Shown one piece after another: positions 25,794-34,103 of a stretch of 64,000 nucleotides of DNA. This DNA is from Sipunculus nudus (Eukaryota; Annelida; Sipuncula; Golfingiida; Sipunculidae). The DNA lies in contig CM049321.1 of the NCBI GenBank assembly GCA_026874595.1, positions 18,446,979-18,510,978 on the forward strand. Reading direction: 5' to 3'. The notes under the pieces were generated by a model. That model made no database searches and had not been told where the DNA came from. It was given only the letters and a program-made list of their open reading frames with translations. Made by a program: the position numbers and the translations under genes. The first letter of the stretch is position 1, and every line of letters starts with the position of its first letter.

Positions 25794-25959
25794 TGATAGA
25801 CTCCATGCTATCGAAACATATTTCACGATCCACCCCGATGCCAGCATTCAGTCATTCTAAGTCTGACTCAGATATTAAATCTGTTACACATATCTCCTCT
25901 GTGGACATGGTTAAAATAGTTCCGGTAACATACGATAGGGGGGCGCTGCCTCATACAGC
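24947..25959. other. Intergenic region with a TA microsatellite
   Basis: About 1 kb without a convincing gene. It holds a TA run at about 25,752-25,786 and the TATATAAAG box that may serve the small gene to its left. An 81-residue minus-strand frame at 25,301-25,546 shows no support and is not called. Confidence 0.5.
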
Positions 25960-26147
25960 ACTGGTCAACACAACAAAATAGCCCTTTGCCGGACAACGGT
26001 CTACATGACATTTACGAAATACCTGCTAAAATTTTAGGAAAAATATGCCTCAAACATTCCACGAGTAACACACACACCAAAGATTAAATGTGTCCACAAC
26101 CCTACTATATAAGCAGGCCGGCTCTATAATACTATCAGTTGAGAGCG

Positions 26148-26400
26148 CTCTATGGGCGCTTTTTGGTCCCAGACGGCTCCCCTGTGTCTGTGACGTCACA
26201 CTTTCCATCAGCCAATCAAATCAAGGAACAGTACCTGTTCATGATAACATAAGAAACTCACGTACACAAAGCATGTAGTCCCTGTGGCGCAATGGTTAGC
26301 GCGTCCGGCTGTTAATCGGAAGGTTGGTGGTTCGAGCCCACCCAGGGACGTTATACCTCTATGGGCGCTTTTGGCTCCCAGACGGCTCCCCTGTGGGGGA
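26148..26400 (+). repeat. About 209-bp tandem duplication carrying the tRNA gene
   Basis: The block CTCTATGGGCGCTTTT-GG-TCCCAGACGGCTCCCCTGTG occurs at 26,148 and again at 26,357, with the tRNA gene between the copies. The right arm of the inverted repeat has only one copy and no tRNA, so the insertion or duplication happened on this side after the inverted repeat formed, or was lost from the other. Confidence 0.75.
26278..26350 (+). tRNA. tRNA-Asn (GTT anticodon)
   Basis: A 73-base sequence folds as a full cloverleaf. The acceptor stem GTCCCTG pairs with CAGGGAC and the discriminator is G. The D stem is GCGC/GCGC, the anticodon stem TCCGG/TCGGA encloses loop CTGTTAA with anticodon GTT at 26,311-26,313, and the T arm is GGTGG-TTCGAGC-CCACC. 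A-box-like TGGCGCAATGG and B-box GGTTCGAGCCC are present for RNA polymerase III. No CCA is encoded, as in eukaryotes. It resembles eukaryotic nuclear tRNA-Asn but has a one-base-shorter D loop and a G-U pair in the anticodon stem. It lies inside the inverted repeat arm, unexpected for a herpesvirus, and may be host-derived. Confidence 0.9.
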
Positions 26401-26760
26401 GGGGGGGACTTGAGGGGGGGAGGGGGCGGCCCCTCCCTCTGCCTTATGTCAAGAAGTAGTAGAGTTGTGGGCTTGTGGCCACCAGGGGTCGGTTGTGTGG
26501 TTCAAGTCAGAAGTAGACCAGTTGTAGGTTTGGGGATCGCCGGCAGGGGGGGGGGGGGGAAGAAGAGTCGGTAGGATGTGAAAGGTCGGTCTGGGTCGTC
26601 GAGGTTAGAGATGAAAGGTCAGTAGGGTTTACCGGGGGGGGGGGGGGACCAGGGGAGTTCTGGGTGGGATCGCCGGGGGGGGGGGGGGAGGAACAGGGGA
26701 GTTCTGGGTAGGATCGCCCGGCGGGGGGGAACAGGGGAGTCCTGGTTGGGATCGGAGACC
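26395..26760. repeat. G-tract tandem repeats
   Basis: Runs of 7 to 14 G alternate with GACCAGGGGAGTTCTGGGT and GGGATCGCC words in short repeats of roughly 55-60 bases. The mirror of this block (C tracts) is at about 28,800-29,130. Such G/C tracts recall the poly-C elements of herpesvirus packaging sites, but no match to a defined pac site can be claimed. Confidence 0.7.
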
Positions 26761-26940
26761 CATGTGAATGGTTAAAGAGTGTTCATCGGATATCATCGGT
26801 ACTGGAAAAGCCACAGGTGTGCAACGCATGTCAAAGCACTAGGGGATCGTTCAGATCCCGACAGAGGGTCTCCACTGGGGCCGAGACCCCTATACAAATT
26901 TCTCCACAGGGCTCGTGGTGGGGGCTTCGCCCCCGGGAAG

Positions 26941-27480
26941 AATACTTTATGTGGGATCGATCCCTACAAAGAATATACACAGGGGGCGAGGCCCCCATAA
27001 GGAATTACATGGAAGGCCCGTGGTTGGGGCCTCGCCCCCGGGAATAATACTTTATGGGGGATCGATCCCTAAAAAGAATATACCCCGGGGGCGAGGCCCC
27101 CATAAGGAAATATATGGAAGGCCCGTGGTGGGGGCCTCGCCCCCAGGTGATAATACTTTATGTGGGATCGATCCCTAAAAAGAATATACACAGGGGGCGA
27201 GGCCCCCATAAGGAATTACATGGAGGGCCCGTGGTGGGGGCCTCGCCCCCGGGAATAATATTTTATGGGGGATCGATCCCTAAAAAGAATATACACAGGG
27301 GGCGAGGCCCCCATAAGGAATTACATGGAAGGCCCGTGGTGGGGGCCTCGCCCCCAGGGGAAAATACTTTATGTGGGACCGATCCCTAAAAAGAATATAC
27401 CCCGGGGGCGAGGCCCCCATAAGGAAATATATGGAAGGATCGTGATGGGGGCCTCGCTCCCGGGATAATACTGTATGGGG
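26941..27480. repeat. Tandem 105-106-bp GC-rich units, left array
   Basis: Unit starts (AATACTTTATG or close variants) fall at 26,941, 27,046, 27,152, 27,257, 27,363 and a variant at 27,467. Each unit contains the palindrome GGATCGATCC and two 16-base blocks that are reverse complements of each other (GGGGGCGAGGCCCCCA and TGGGGGCCTCGCCCCC), so every unit can itself form a stem. The unit is 35 codons long where it is 105 bases, which keeps several frames open, but I see no sign that it is translated. Confidence 0.93.
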
Positions 27481-27485
27481 ATCGG

Positions 27486-27538
27486 GGCGCCGAAGGCGCC
27501 AATACACAGATGTATGTATGGAGGGCGCCTTCGGCGCC
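27486..27538. repeat. Centre of the inverted repeat: perfect hairpin
   Basis: GGCGCCGAAGGCGCC (27,486-27,500) and its exact reverse complement (27,524-27,538) flank a 23-base spacer. Each stem half is itself nearly palindromic. This is the axis about which the two arms are arranged. Confidence 0.9.
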
Positions 27539-29395
27539 TAGATCCCTAAAATGAATATTCCCGGGGGCGAGGCCCCCACCACGGGCCCTCCATCTAAATC
27601 CTTATGGGGGCCTCGCCCCCAGTATATATTCTTTTTAGGGATCGATCCCACATAAATTATTATCCCCTGGGGGCGAGGCCCCCACCACGTGCCTTCCATG
27701 TATTTCCTTATGGGGGCCTCGCCCCCAGTGTATATTCTTTGTAGGGATCGATCCCACATAAAGTATTATCCCCTGGGGGCGAGGCCCCCACCACGTGCCT
27801 TCCATGTAATTCCTGATGGGGGCTTCGCCCCCTGGGTATATTCTTTGTAGGGATCGATCCCACATAAAGTATTTTCCCCTGGGGGCGAGGCCCCCACCAC
27901 GGGCCTTCCATGTAATTCCTGATGGGGGCCTCGCCCCCTGGGTATATTCTTTGTAGGGATCGATCCCACATAAAGTATTTTCCCCTGGGGGCGAGGCCCC
28001 CACCACGGGCCTTCCATGTATTTCCTTATGGGGGCCTCGCCCCCAGTGTATATTCTTTGTAGGGATCGATCCCACATAAAGTATTATCCCCTGGGGGCGA
28101 GGCCCCCACCACGTGCCTTCCATGTAATTCCTGATGGGGGCTTCGCCCCCGGGTATATTCTTTGTAGGGATCGATCCCACATAAAGTATATTCCCCTGGG
28201 GGCGAGGCCCCCACCACGGGCCTTCCATGTAATTCCTGATGGGGGCCTCGCCCCCTGGGTATATTCTTTGTAGGGATCGATCCCACATAAAGTATTTTCC
28301 CCTGGGGGCGAGGCCCCCACCACGGGCATTCCATGTAATTCCTTATGGGGGCCTCGCCCCCTGTGTATATTATTTTTAGGGATCGATCCAAAATAAAGTA
28401 TTTTCCCCTGGGGGCGAGGCCCCCACCACGGGCCCTCCATGTTATTCCTTATGGGGGCCTCGCCCCCTGTGTGTATTCTTTTTAGGGATCGATCCCCCAT
28501 AAAGTATAATCCCCTGGGGGCGAGGCCCCCACCACGGGCCCTCCATGTAATTCCTTATGGGGGCCTCGCCCCCTGTGTGTATTCTTTTTAGGGATCGATC
28601 CCCCATAAAGTATTATCCCCTGGGGGCGAGGCCCCCACCACGACCCCTGTGGAGAAACCTCTATAGGGGCCTCGGCCCCAGGGGAGATTCTGTGGTGATC
28701 GGAACGATCCCATTGTGCTTTGACGTGCGTTGCACACCGTTGGCTTTCCCAGTACCGATGATACCCGACGATCACTCTTTAACCATTCACATCCGTATAC
28801 GAACCCACCTAGGACTCCCCTGTTCCCCCCCCCCTGTGACCCCTGTTGACCTTTCACCTCCGACCCGATCCCACTCACAACTCCCCTGTTGACCTTTCAC
28901 ATCCGACCTCGACGACCCCAACCGACCTTTCACATCCAACCGACCCTTATTCACCTCCTGCCGGTGATCCCCAAACCTACAACCGGTCTAGTTCTGACTT
29001 GAACCACACAACCGGCCACAGACCCACAACTCTACTTCTTCTTCTTGACATAAGGCAGAGGGAGGGGCCGCCCCCTCCCCCCCTAAAGTCCCCCCCTCCC
29101 CCACAGGGGAGCCCCCCCACAGGGGAGCCGTATGGGACCCAAAAGCGCCCAGAGAGCGCTCTCAACTGATAGTATAATAGACTCGGCCTGCTTATATAGT
29201 AGGGTTGTGGACACATTGAAATCTTTGGTGTGCGGCAGATTTCACGTTTGTGCAAGATGTACGCGCAAACTGAAAAAGATATCGCAAATGTTACTCGTTG
29301 AACGCTTAAAGCATATTTTTCCAAAGATTTTAGCACATATTTTGTAAATGTTGTGTAGACCGTTGTCCGGCAAATGGCCATTTTGTGTTGCTGAC
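27514..29395 (-). repeat. Right arm of the 3.4-kb inverted repeat
   Basis: This is the inverted counterpart of 25,960-27,513. It has about ten units instead of five (27,540-28,640), then the transition block (28,640-28,790), C-rich tracts (28,800-29,130) and the unique-like outer part (29,130-29,395). The unequal unit number shows the arrays change length independently. No tRNA gene is present in this arm. Confidence 0.9.
27540..28640. repeat. Tandem 105-106-bp GC-rich units, right array
   Basis: About ten units in the opposite orientation to the left array, recognisable by GGGATCGATCCCACATAAA or close variants at about 105-base steps from about 27,638 to 28,590. Minus-strand frames of up to 217 residues run through the array only because unit length is close to a multiple of three. 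Confidence 0.92.
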
Positions 29396-29775
29396 CAATA
29401 TGACGGTGTCAGTATCGCCACCTGCCGACGACAAGTGGAACTATATCAGATAGACAACGGATTTATCTAATTAAGTTGCACACATGAAACAACATTGAAA
29501 TCTTTGGTGTGCGGCAGATTTCACGTTTGTGCAAGATGTACACGCAAACTGGAAAATATATCACGAATGTCACTCGTTGAACGTTTGAGGCATATTTTTA
29601 CTAAAATTATTGCAGGTATTTCGTAAATGTTGTGTAGACCGTTGTCCGGCAAATGGCCATTTTGTGTTGCTGACCAATATATTGGCGTCAGTATCGCCAC
29701 CTGCCGACGACAAGTAGAACTATATCAGATAGACAACGGATTTATCTAATTAAGTTGCACACATGAAACAACATT
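29213..29775 (+). repeat. Direct repeat, two copies of 279 bp
   Basis: The sequence from 29,213 (ACATTGAAATCTTTGGTGTGCGGC) is repeated from 29,492 with a period of 279 and a few substitutions. It includes CCGTTGTCCGGCAAATGGCC and CTATATCAGATAGACAACGG. The first copy is part of the outer right arm of the large inverted repeat. The left arm counterpart resembles the second copy more closely in its GTTTGAGGCATATTTTT segment. No gene is seen in it. Confidence 0.9.
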
Positions 29776-30234
29776 TGTGCGGACTGCATACTTTAATTGA
29801 ACTGGATGTTTTGTGTGCCTGTATGTATTTATAAAAATGTATCAGAAAATGATCATGAATCACATATGCGGATGATCATGGCATAAAGAAGACCGTGAAA
29901 ACTTTCATATTTTATTCATTATATAAGTTCCATGTGATAAGTTCCACACGTATAGTGACGTAGATTCAGGCAAAACATTGTTAAAAATAACGAGTAAAAC
30001 AAGTTTTTAGACACATTTTTGGAATATTGTCACAAATGCATTTATTTAAAATTTCGTTTTCTGAGTTTGGAAGTATCAAGTGTTATCAACATCTATAAGT
30101 ATGTTTGTCGTATCTGGTTGATCAGATCCATATAACATCTGGCTGTTCAAACGATGTTCGTGCATTCGCATTGGATGTGCCTAAAATATACATCTGGGTG
30201 ACGAATGGTTTTTGCTGTACCCGTCTTCTCTGAC
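29776..30234. other. Non-coding AT-rich spacer
   Basis: About 460 bases between two repeat families. I see no open frame of note, no clear promoter and no terminator. Confidence 0.5.
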
Positions 30235-30785
30235 ACATCTCGTCCTTGGAAACGTAGCAGGTTGTTTACGTATGTCTCAAGCTATCCTGGTTTCATACTG
30301 TTCTGTGACCTGAATAAGTCACAATAACCCGTAAACAAGACAATGAATCATCTCTTGTCTGCCACATCACGGCCTTGAAAACGTAGCATGTTGTTTACGT
30401 ATGTATCAAGCTATCCTGGTTTCATACTGCTCTGTGACCTGAATATGTCACATTCACCCGTAAACAAGACAATCAATCATCTCTTGTCTGCCACGTCACG
30501 GCCTTGGAAACGTAGCAAGTTGTTTACATATTGTTATAACTACCGTCGTTTCATACTGCTCTGTGACCTGAATATGTCACATTCACCCGTAATCAAGACA
30601 ATCAATCATCTCTTGTCTGACACGTTGCGTCCTTGAAAACGTAGCATCTTGTTTACGTATGTATCAAGCTATCCTGGTTTCATACTGCTCTGAGGCCTGA
30701 ATATGTCACATTCACCCGTAAACAAGACAATTAATCATCTCTTGTCTGCCACACCACGTCCTTGAAAACGTAGCACGTTGAAAGT
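30235..30785 (+). repeat. Five direct repeats with an exact 129-bp period
   Basis: AACGTAGCA occurs at 30,251, 30,380, 30,509, 30,638 and 30,767, each within a shared 129-base unit containing TTGTTTACGTATGT, CTATCCTGGTTTCATACTG, CTGTGACCTGAATATGTCAC and CCGTAAACAAGACAAT. Inverted partial copies occur at 31,840-32,060. The arrangement of short direct repeats with inverted relatives is compatible with a replication origin or enhancer, but no function is shown. Confidence 0.92.
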
Positions 30786-31017
30786 ATACGCTCTAGTTAT
30801 GCAATGCTCTACACCTGTCACGATGACATGTACTGGGCTGCAGCACTGATTCCTGTACACAATATGAGTCATTCGTTTCGTTTTAACTTGTGGCGTGAAA
30901 ACATATGCATGACTCGGCAATCTGGTCAAGTGTTATAAACATTCGGTTTTACACGCTCACGTCATATACAATACATCTGTCAAACGCTTGTTCACCATAC
31001 TTGGCGTCACACGCATC

Positions 31018-31575
31018 TTACGCAGCGTCCTCACTGGTACCAACATCCTTCGTCTCGACCACCGTTACGTCGTGGTCTATCAGGACAGAAGCAGCCTTCG
31101 GTGGTACCTTCGCTTTTTTCATCCGCCTTTTCGCAAACCATGCCATGTAGTACTGTTGACCAGGTGTGTCGTTCACGGATACGAGACAGGGAAGCCCGTC
31201 GTACCTGACACCCAATCTGAAGTGGCGGAGATTGATCTCCCGGGCGTAAGACGGGAAACAGTGCCGAACAAACTGTTCTTTCCACCAGTCGGCTACGCCC
31301 TTGCACATAGTTAATCGGCCGTTGTCGTAATAGTCCTTGTAACAGTCCCATTCCCCCCAAACGTGCCGGATGAACCGGGACTGTGCCGGAATGCGGCCGA
31401 GTAACCAGTCCCACCTCCTAAACAGTGTTTGACAGTGCAGACATTGCCAACCATCTTGGGTTTGTTGCCCGGTGGGGTCGACGATCTCTTCATCACTAGG
31501 CGAGGGCACAGTTTGTGGTGGAGGCGCAGTTGGTAACGGGGGATCTCCGCACTGTCCGATGCTCTTCAATGCCAT
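31018..31575 (-). CDS. Small Cys/Trp-rich hypothetical protein
   Basis: The start is taken at the ATG at 31,575 (185 residues); the frame extends ten codons upstream only from a GTG. I do not recognise the family. After a Pro/Ser-rich, acidic N-terminus comes WQCLHCQTLF, a CxxC pair that could bind metal, and a Trp- and His-rich core (HVWGEWDCY, DWWKEQFVRHC), then a basic MAWFAKRRMKKAK segment. There is no signal peptide. The N-terminus and the bases before it match those of the divergent gene at 32,192 (IPxSIMA, CxDxPLP), so the two genes share a duplicated leader. CACGTG at 31,603-31,608 and TTAAAATA just upstream may be its promoter. Confidence 0.6.
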   Translation of the reverse strand: MALKSIGQCGDPPLPTAPPPQTVPSPSDEEIVDPTGQQTQDGWQCLHCQTLFRRWDWLLGRIPAQSRFIRHVWGEWDCYKDYYDNGRLTMCKGVADWWKEQFVRHCFPSYAREINLRHFRLGVRYDGLPCLVSVNDTPGQQYYMAWFAKRRMKKAKVPPKAASVLIDHDVTVVETKDVGTSEDAA

Positions 31576-31839
31576 GATAGACTGGGGAATGGCAGCCAGG
31601 ACCACGTGTGTATTTTAACTGATAACTCCTGTGGCCAGAAGGGGCTGCAACACTGGTATGGTTCTGCATGAGACACCGAGAAACTTTTATACGTGGGGTG
31701 TAAGTGTGGGGGGGGGGGGGCAAAAATAATTCATACTGCACACGCAACAGACATGAGCACAACAGCCACGACACAAACGTCTCTAATGTGTCCGGGAAGT
31801 ATCACACTCACCGGTTATCAACATGACTGATCAATCCTG

Positions 31840-32060
31840 GTTTACTACGTTTTCAAGGACGTGACGTGTTAGACAAGGAAAAATGATTGATTGGCTTGTT
31901 TACGGGTGAATGTGACGGATTCAGATCACGGAGCAGTATGAAACAACGGTAGTTCTAACAATACGTAAACAACTTGCTACGTTTTCAAGGCCGTGACGTG
32001 GCAGACAAGGAAAGATTAATGAGCTTGTTTACGGGTGTATGTGACGGATTAAGGACACAG
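31840..32060 (-). repeat. Inverted copies of the 129-bp repeat
   Basis: The reverse complement of the 30,235-30,785 unit is present about one and a half times, with CTACGTTTTCAAGG at about 31,845 and 31,977 (period about 132). Together with the five direct units it brackets the gene at 31,018-31,575. The strand sign marks orientation relative to the first array. Confidence 0.85.
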
Positions 32061-32191
32061 GACAGACGTGTGTATGACTTGGTGAACGTGTGTGGTTTGT
32101 TAGGGCTGCTGCCCGCACAGTGTGATACGACTTTCCTCATAACGTATAAGTTACGGGGCACATGGTCCCGGTTGTCATTCCTCGGTCGATA

Positions 32192-32731
32192 ATGGCATCA
32201 AACAGCACAGTGAACTGCGCAGATCTACCGCTACCTAACATTGCTTTGCCTCCTTACAGGCAGGCCTATATACATGAGCCTCCGCCTAGTTACGAGCAAG
32301 CCGTCCGCTCGAGCGGCACAGGACAGAATGCGGACTTGCGGGCGCTACTGCAGAAGTACCCCCACGGCCCAACACATGCGGACGAGATCAGAAAGCGTTA
32401 CCAGGTGAATGAGAAGTTCGTTAGGAAACTGTCCCGAGACGTGCGACTGCCGTTTGTGCAGGCAGAGAAACGTGTATTCCTGCACGTCCCCGACGAGGTT
32501 CAGTACGCCCTCCACTGGGGAATCATCAGCAAAACCACGTTAGACATCATCACGGAAAAGACTCCTGTTTTGAGGAAGCAGCGATCGCAGTTCATGTCGC
32601 ACATGGAACGACGGCCCCTCGAAGATTGGATCATCCTCGAAGCCATCCTACATTACACCGGCTCTCAGGACTTGGCTTCTCCAATCACTGATACGGTGCA
32701 GAAACTAGGGTATGACCTGATGCGCTTGTAA
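32192..32731 (+). CDS. Hypothetical protein with PPxY motif
   Basis: The protein has 179 residues from the ATG at 32,192, chosen because it aligns with the start of the divergent paralogous leader; an in-frame ATG at 32,162 is also possible. A PPPSYE motif at about residue 32 fits the PPxY class that binds WW domains of Nedd4-type ubiquitin ligases and is used by many viruses as a budding or sorting motif. The middle (HADEIRKRYQVNEKFVRKL) reads like a helix-turn-helix, followed by helices to the C-terminus. No membrane segment is present. TATAAG at about 32,145 may be its TATA box. The function is not known. Confidence 0.6.
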   Translation: MASNSTVNCADLPLPNIALPPYRQAYIHEPPPSYEQAVRSSGTGQNADLRALLQKYPHGPTHADEIRKRYQVNEKFVRKLSRDVRLPFVQAEKRVFLHVPDEVQYALHWGIISKTTLDIITEKTPVLRKQRSQFMSHMERRPLEDWIILEAILHYTGSQDLASPITDTVQKLGYDLMRL

Positions 32732-32910
32732 CTTGCCTCGACAGGAACGTTGACGTGCTGCAGACGATTAACCGGTACTGTGACATGAATTGCTTTTTTT
32801 TGTTTGTTCAGCTCACGTGACCGCTTCGGCTCTTGTGTTCTCAAGTGTAAACAAGTCGCTTGACACTCCCGCGGTGCATGACTCGTGGTGCATGACTCAG
32901 CCTTGAAGGG

Positions 32911-32918
32911 TATTTAAG
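32911..32918 (+). promoter_or_regulatory. TATTTAAG element
   Basis: TATTTAAG stands 49 bases before the first ATG of the coiled-coil gene. TATT-type boxes mark late genes in beta- and gammaherpesviruses. A CACGTG lies farther upstream at about 32,813. Confidence 0.45.
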
Positions 32919-32966
32919 CGTTGGCGCGAGGGGAGTGTGGCAGACACGCTACAGTCTCTCTACACG

Positions 32967-33902
32967 ATGGATCGCGCCGAGGGGAACGACATGTTTACAC
33001 TTCAGACGAAAGAGGAAATCGCAGCCCGTGACAAAAGGACAGACAAGCAGATTGTGCGTCCCATTATGCACCAGAAGCTAAATCGTAAGCAGACCGAGCA
33101 AATGATCCACTCCGGACTCGACCGAATGGAAGGAAGACTCAAGAAACACATCGACAGCCTGAACAAACGTGTTTCCGATTTGACAGACCGGGTTGAAAAG
33201 TTAGAAGAGGGAGCGTCACGTCCTATACAGTCCCAGTGTGATTCTGGACACGACAAGAAAAACGAATGTGAACGTAACGATGCCCCTAAAGCAGCAGCAG
33301 CAGCAGCTGCACAAACAGCTGAATCACGTGACAAAAAGACCGACAACCCTGCACAAACAGCTGAATCACGTGACAAAAAGACCGACAAACCTGCACAAAC
33401 AGCTGAATCGCGTGAACAAAAGGCCGACAAACCTGATGAAAAGGACGTAGGAGATGGAGCATCAGACCTCACCATTCATGTGTTCTTACCGCCCACAAAA
33501 AAGTTGGAACAGGAACAGAAGGGAAAACAAGGTGCGGCTAAACAAGGTGCGGCAAAAACAGGTGCGGCAAAACAAGGTGCGGCAAAAAAAGGTGCGACTA
33601 AAACAGGTGCGACTGCACGCAACCCAGCTCCGACTATTGTGGAGAAATTTGATGCATTAGTGGAAGGCCCATCAGGAGCTATACCTGTTAAGTTAGCAAA
33701 TTACTCCAACGGATTGTCTTTGTTTTGTGCATGCTCTGAATGCCAGCAATGGGTATCCGAAAATCATGACAAACTGGACAAACGTGGGAAGCCTGCAGGG
33801 GAATCGCATTCGGGGGTATCTGTGAAAATGACCAAAAAACCGTCTGAGAGGCCGTTGGATGTTGCACAGGGAACTGCTGGTCCAAAAAAATCCACAGAAT
33901 GA
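32967..33902 (+). CDS. Coiled-coil protein with Lys/Ala-rich internal repeats
   Basis: The first ATG is at 32,967 (311 residues); an upstream GTG at 32,937 is in frame but lies just behind the TATTTAAG box and is unlikely. Residues about 20-90 form a predicted coiled coil (MIHSGLDRMEGRLKKHIDSL, RVEKLEE). Next come three 14-residue repeats (AQTAESRDKKTD), then a Lys-Gly-Ala repeat (GAAKQ type, about seven copies), then a C-terminal segment with CACSECQQW that could bind metal. The repeats are exact 42- and 15-base minisatellites in the DNA (about 33,308-33,434 and 33,531-33,615). I do not recognise a family. A structural or nucleic-acid-binding role is possible from the basic repeats. Confidence 0.7.
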   Translation: MDRAEGNDMFTLQTKEEIAARDKRTDKQIVRPIMHQKLNRKQTEQMIHSGLDRMEGRLKKHIDSLNKRVSDLTDRVEKLEEGASRPIQSQCDSGHDKKNECERNDAPKAAAAAAAQTAESRDKKTDNPAQTAESRDKKTDKPAQTAESREQKADKPDEKDVGDGASDLTIHVFLPPTKKLEQEQKGKQGAAKQGAAKTGAAKQGAAKKGATKTGATARNPAPTIVEKFDALVEGPSGAIPVKLANYSNGLSLFCACSECQQWVSENHDKLDKRGKPAGESHSGVSVKMTKKPSERPLDVAQGTAGPKKSTE

Positions 33903-33973
33903 ATAGAAGATGGATGTCCAGCTGGACAGAGCTGAGGACGAATCATGCTTTGGAGGTAACCTGATGCACAGAA

Positions 33974-33979
33974 AATAAA
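33974..33979 (+). terminator. Polyadenylation signal of the coiled-coil gene
   Basis: AATAAA 72 bases after the stop codon at 33,902. Confidence 0.55.
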
Positions 33980-34042
33980 TCACGCTTTTGCTTCTTTTTG
34001 TGATATACAGTTATGGGGCACCGTTTATTCGGCCGACGATGA

Positions 34043-34050
34043 TATAAAAG
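34043..34050 (+). promoter_or_regulatory. TATA box
   Basis: TATAAAAG stands 54 bases before the ATG of the following gene, just after the poly(A) signal of the preceding one. Confidence 0.65.
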
Positions 34051-34103
34051 TGTACAAACAAAGAACTAACCCCTCAGACTCGCATGCATTTCGACTGGTC
34101 ACC

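Larger units (their letters stand above)
25960..27513 (+). repeat. Left arm of a 3.4-kb inverted repeat
   Basis: The arm reads, from outside in: a unique-like segment (25,960-26,160), a duplicated 38-base block flanking a tRNA gene, G-rich short tandem repeats (26,395-26,760), a transition block (26,760-26,940), then about five 105-106-bp units (26,941-27,480). The reverse complement of each part is found in the same order at 27,514-29,395. The outer part matches 29,165-29,395, except that the right arm carries about 57 extra bases near 29,240-29,295. Such a structure could extrude as a hairpin or mark a viral genome terminus or segment junction. Confidence 0.9.

Noticed and set aside
27635-28500. 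Long minus-strand frames in the GC-rich array
   Set aside because: They follow from repeat units near 105 bases. No promoter, start context or domain supports translation.
26941-28640. CRISPR array
   Set aside because: The units are contiguous with no variable spacers, self-complementary throughout, and in a eukaryotic or viral setting without cas genes.
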